From UBA9732 sp003456855 (GTDB taxonomy: Bacteria; Spirochaetota; Spirochaetia; Sphaerochaetales; Sphaerochaetaceae): DNA of 5,399 nt. Under the pieces are notes generated by a model that saw only the letters and a list, made by a program, of their open reading frames with translations, had not been told where the DNA came from and searched no databases. The DNA is taken from the NCBI GenBank assembly GCA_946626785.1, contig CAMOUY010000127.1, positions 1-5,399 on the forward strand, in the 5' to 3' direction. A program made the translations under genes and the position numbers. Position 1 is the stretch's first letter. Each line of letters begins with the position of its first letter. This document shows, piece by piece, positions 4,652 to 5,399 of this stretch.

Positions 4652-5399
4652 CAATTCCCCCTCTGGCAGTAGCGGATGAAGGCCTCACCACTGCCCTTTA
4701 TGTTGCCCATGCAGACAACAGTCTGTCCGCAGAGGCCAAGAAGCTCCTCATCAGTGCCCTTGAAAGGCACGACCGAGAAGCCAAGATGTCTGGAAAGATA
4801 GCGGGAGCACTTTCCCACATGGTCACCCACAACAATGACCGATTTCACTCCGCAAGAGGCGAAGACCTTTGAAAAGTACATCAGCCTGAACTCCCTGTCG
4901 GCTCGGGTGTTGTAGACGATTGTCGCTGAACCCGGATCCCCAACGGTGTCCAGAACCTCAGCAGCGCTCTGCATATCGTTTGCGGCAAAGGCGTTGACCA
5001 CCGTCTTCCCGCCAACTGAGAAAGGACCAACAAGACCGATGTCAGGGACGAAGCTCTCCATGCCCTTCCTTGCCACGGACTCGGATGCACCAAGATCAGT
5101 CAATACCTTTAAAGCCAAGGATTTATTGAGCTCAGACTCCGAGACGACGATGGCAGATGGATCGGATGCAAAGAAAGGATCGGACGTATAGAACCGCTGA
5201 CCCTTCGGAACGGACATCCTGAGGACCTCGGCGGTCGACTCAATGGTATCACCCATCACATCGACATGGTCTATCCTGGCATTGGTGATAATGCTTAGAG
5301 TCGGCTGGACAAGACGCTGGACCAGAGTCTGGTTCTCAGGCCTCACAGCCTGGCACTCAAGCAAGACGGCATCGACGTTCAAGGATGAAGCAAGCCTGA
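4651..5399 (-). CDS. pgsB: Poly-gamma-glutamate synthase PgsB/CapB, C-terminal part (start outside window)
   Basis: PgsB is the Mur-ligase-like, ATP-dependent amide ligase that adds glutamate through its gamma-carboxyl group. The frame is open to the window edge; 248 residues are visible and the N-terminal P-loop lies outside. Recognisable blocks in order are: VDAVLLECQAVRPENQ, matching the Bacillus ALVVECMAVNPDYQ; IITNARIDHVDVMGDTIESTAEVL, the Mur-ligase N...DHxDxMG segment; VNAFAANDMQSAAEVL, matching VNGFAANDASSTLNIW; IVYNTRADREFRLMYFSKVF, matching the NCRADR motif; and CMGNIKGSGEAFIRYC near the end, matching GVGNIHGAAEPLI. The reading frame continues to the right edge (RLASSLNVD precedes the VDAVLLEC block), so codon 1 is not in view. 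Its TGA stop overlaps the pgsC ATG (TGATG), the usual B-then-C order. The product may be a surface polymer, capsule-like or osmoprotective, but polymer type is not shown by the sequence. Confidence 0.92.
   Translation of the reverse strand, partial: RLASSLNVDAVLLECQAVRPENQTLVQRLVQPTLSIITNARIDHVDVMGDTIESTAEVLRMSVPKGQRFYTSDPFFASDPSAIVVSESELNKSLALKVLTDLGASESVARKGMESFVPDIGLVGPFSVGGKTVVNAFAANDMQSAAEVLDTVGDPGSATIVYNTRADREFRLMYFSKVFASCGVKSVIVVGDHVGKCSRYLSRHLGFSVVPFKGTDEELLGLCGQTVVCMGNIKGSGEAFIRYCQRGN

Noticed and set aside
4652..4654. TTG at 4654 as the pgsC start.
   Set aside because: The ATG at 4651 is the next codon, overlaps the pgsB stop as TGATG and is the more usual start; the difference is one residue.

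Overview
All six genes in this window lie on the minus strand, so transcription runs from high to low coordinates. Both substrate-binding proteins start with a hydrophobic signal peptide ending in FA-x-G-A-x-E (FASGATEG and FAQGAAEA) and have no lipobox cysteine. That signature is common in spirochaetes, especially Sphaerochaeta and Treponema relatives, so a Sphaerochaetaceae-like spirochaete is my best guess. It is an inference from signal-peptide style, mid-range base composition and gene content, not a proven assignment.

Layout in transcription order. (1) 5399-4651: the C-terminal part of pgsB/capB, the Mur-ligase-like poly-gamma-glutamate synthase, joined by a TGATG stop/start overlap to a complete pgsC/capC (4651-4226), its membrane partner. 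(2) After a 105-bp gap holding a good sigma70-type promoter and a small inverted repeat comes a BMP/PnrA-family (purine-nucleoside type) binding protein (4120-2996). It ends at a strong rho-independent terminator with a UUCG loop. (3) A 309-bp gene-free region (2995-2687) carries a second sigma70-type promoter with two related 16-bp operator-like palindromes. (4) This promoter opens an apparent operon: a divergent creatininase-family hydrolase (2686-1832), a family 1 (CUT1-type) sugar-binding protein (1777-464), a 10-bp intercistronic hairpin, and the first 134 codons of a MalF-type permease (402 to the window edge).

The second operon looks like a carbohydrate or glycoconjugate uptake system whose first gene encodes an amidohydrolase-type enzyme. 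A plausible reading is import of a substrate with an amide or cyclic amide that the creatininase-like enzyme opens, under control of a local repressor binding the tandem operators. The substrate is unknown. The enzyme departs from the creatininase active-site pattern: the second histidine of the HGxH motif is deleted, Asp is replaced by Glu, and the NGHGGN loop is replaced by TFHAPA. The most interesting points are this divergent enzyme, its tandem operator sites, and a pgsBC pair that runs into a nucleoside-binding-protein gene instead of pgsA.
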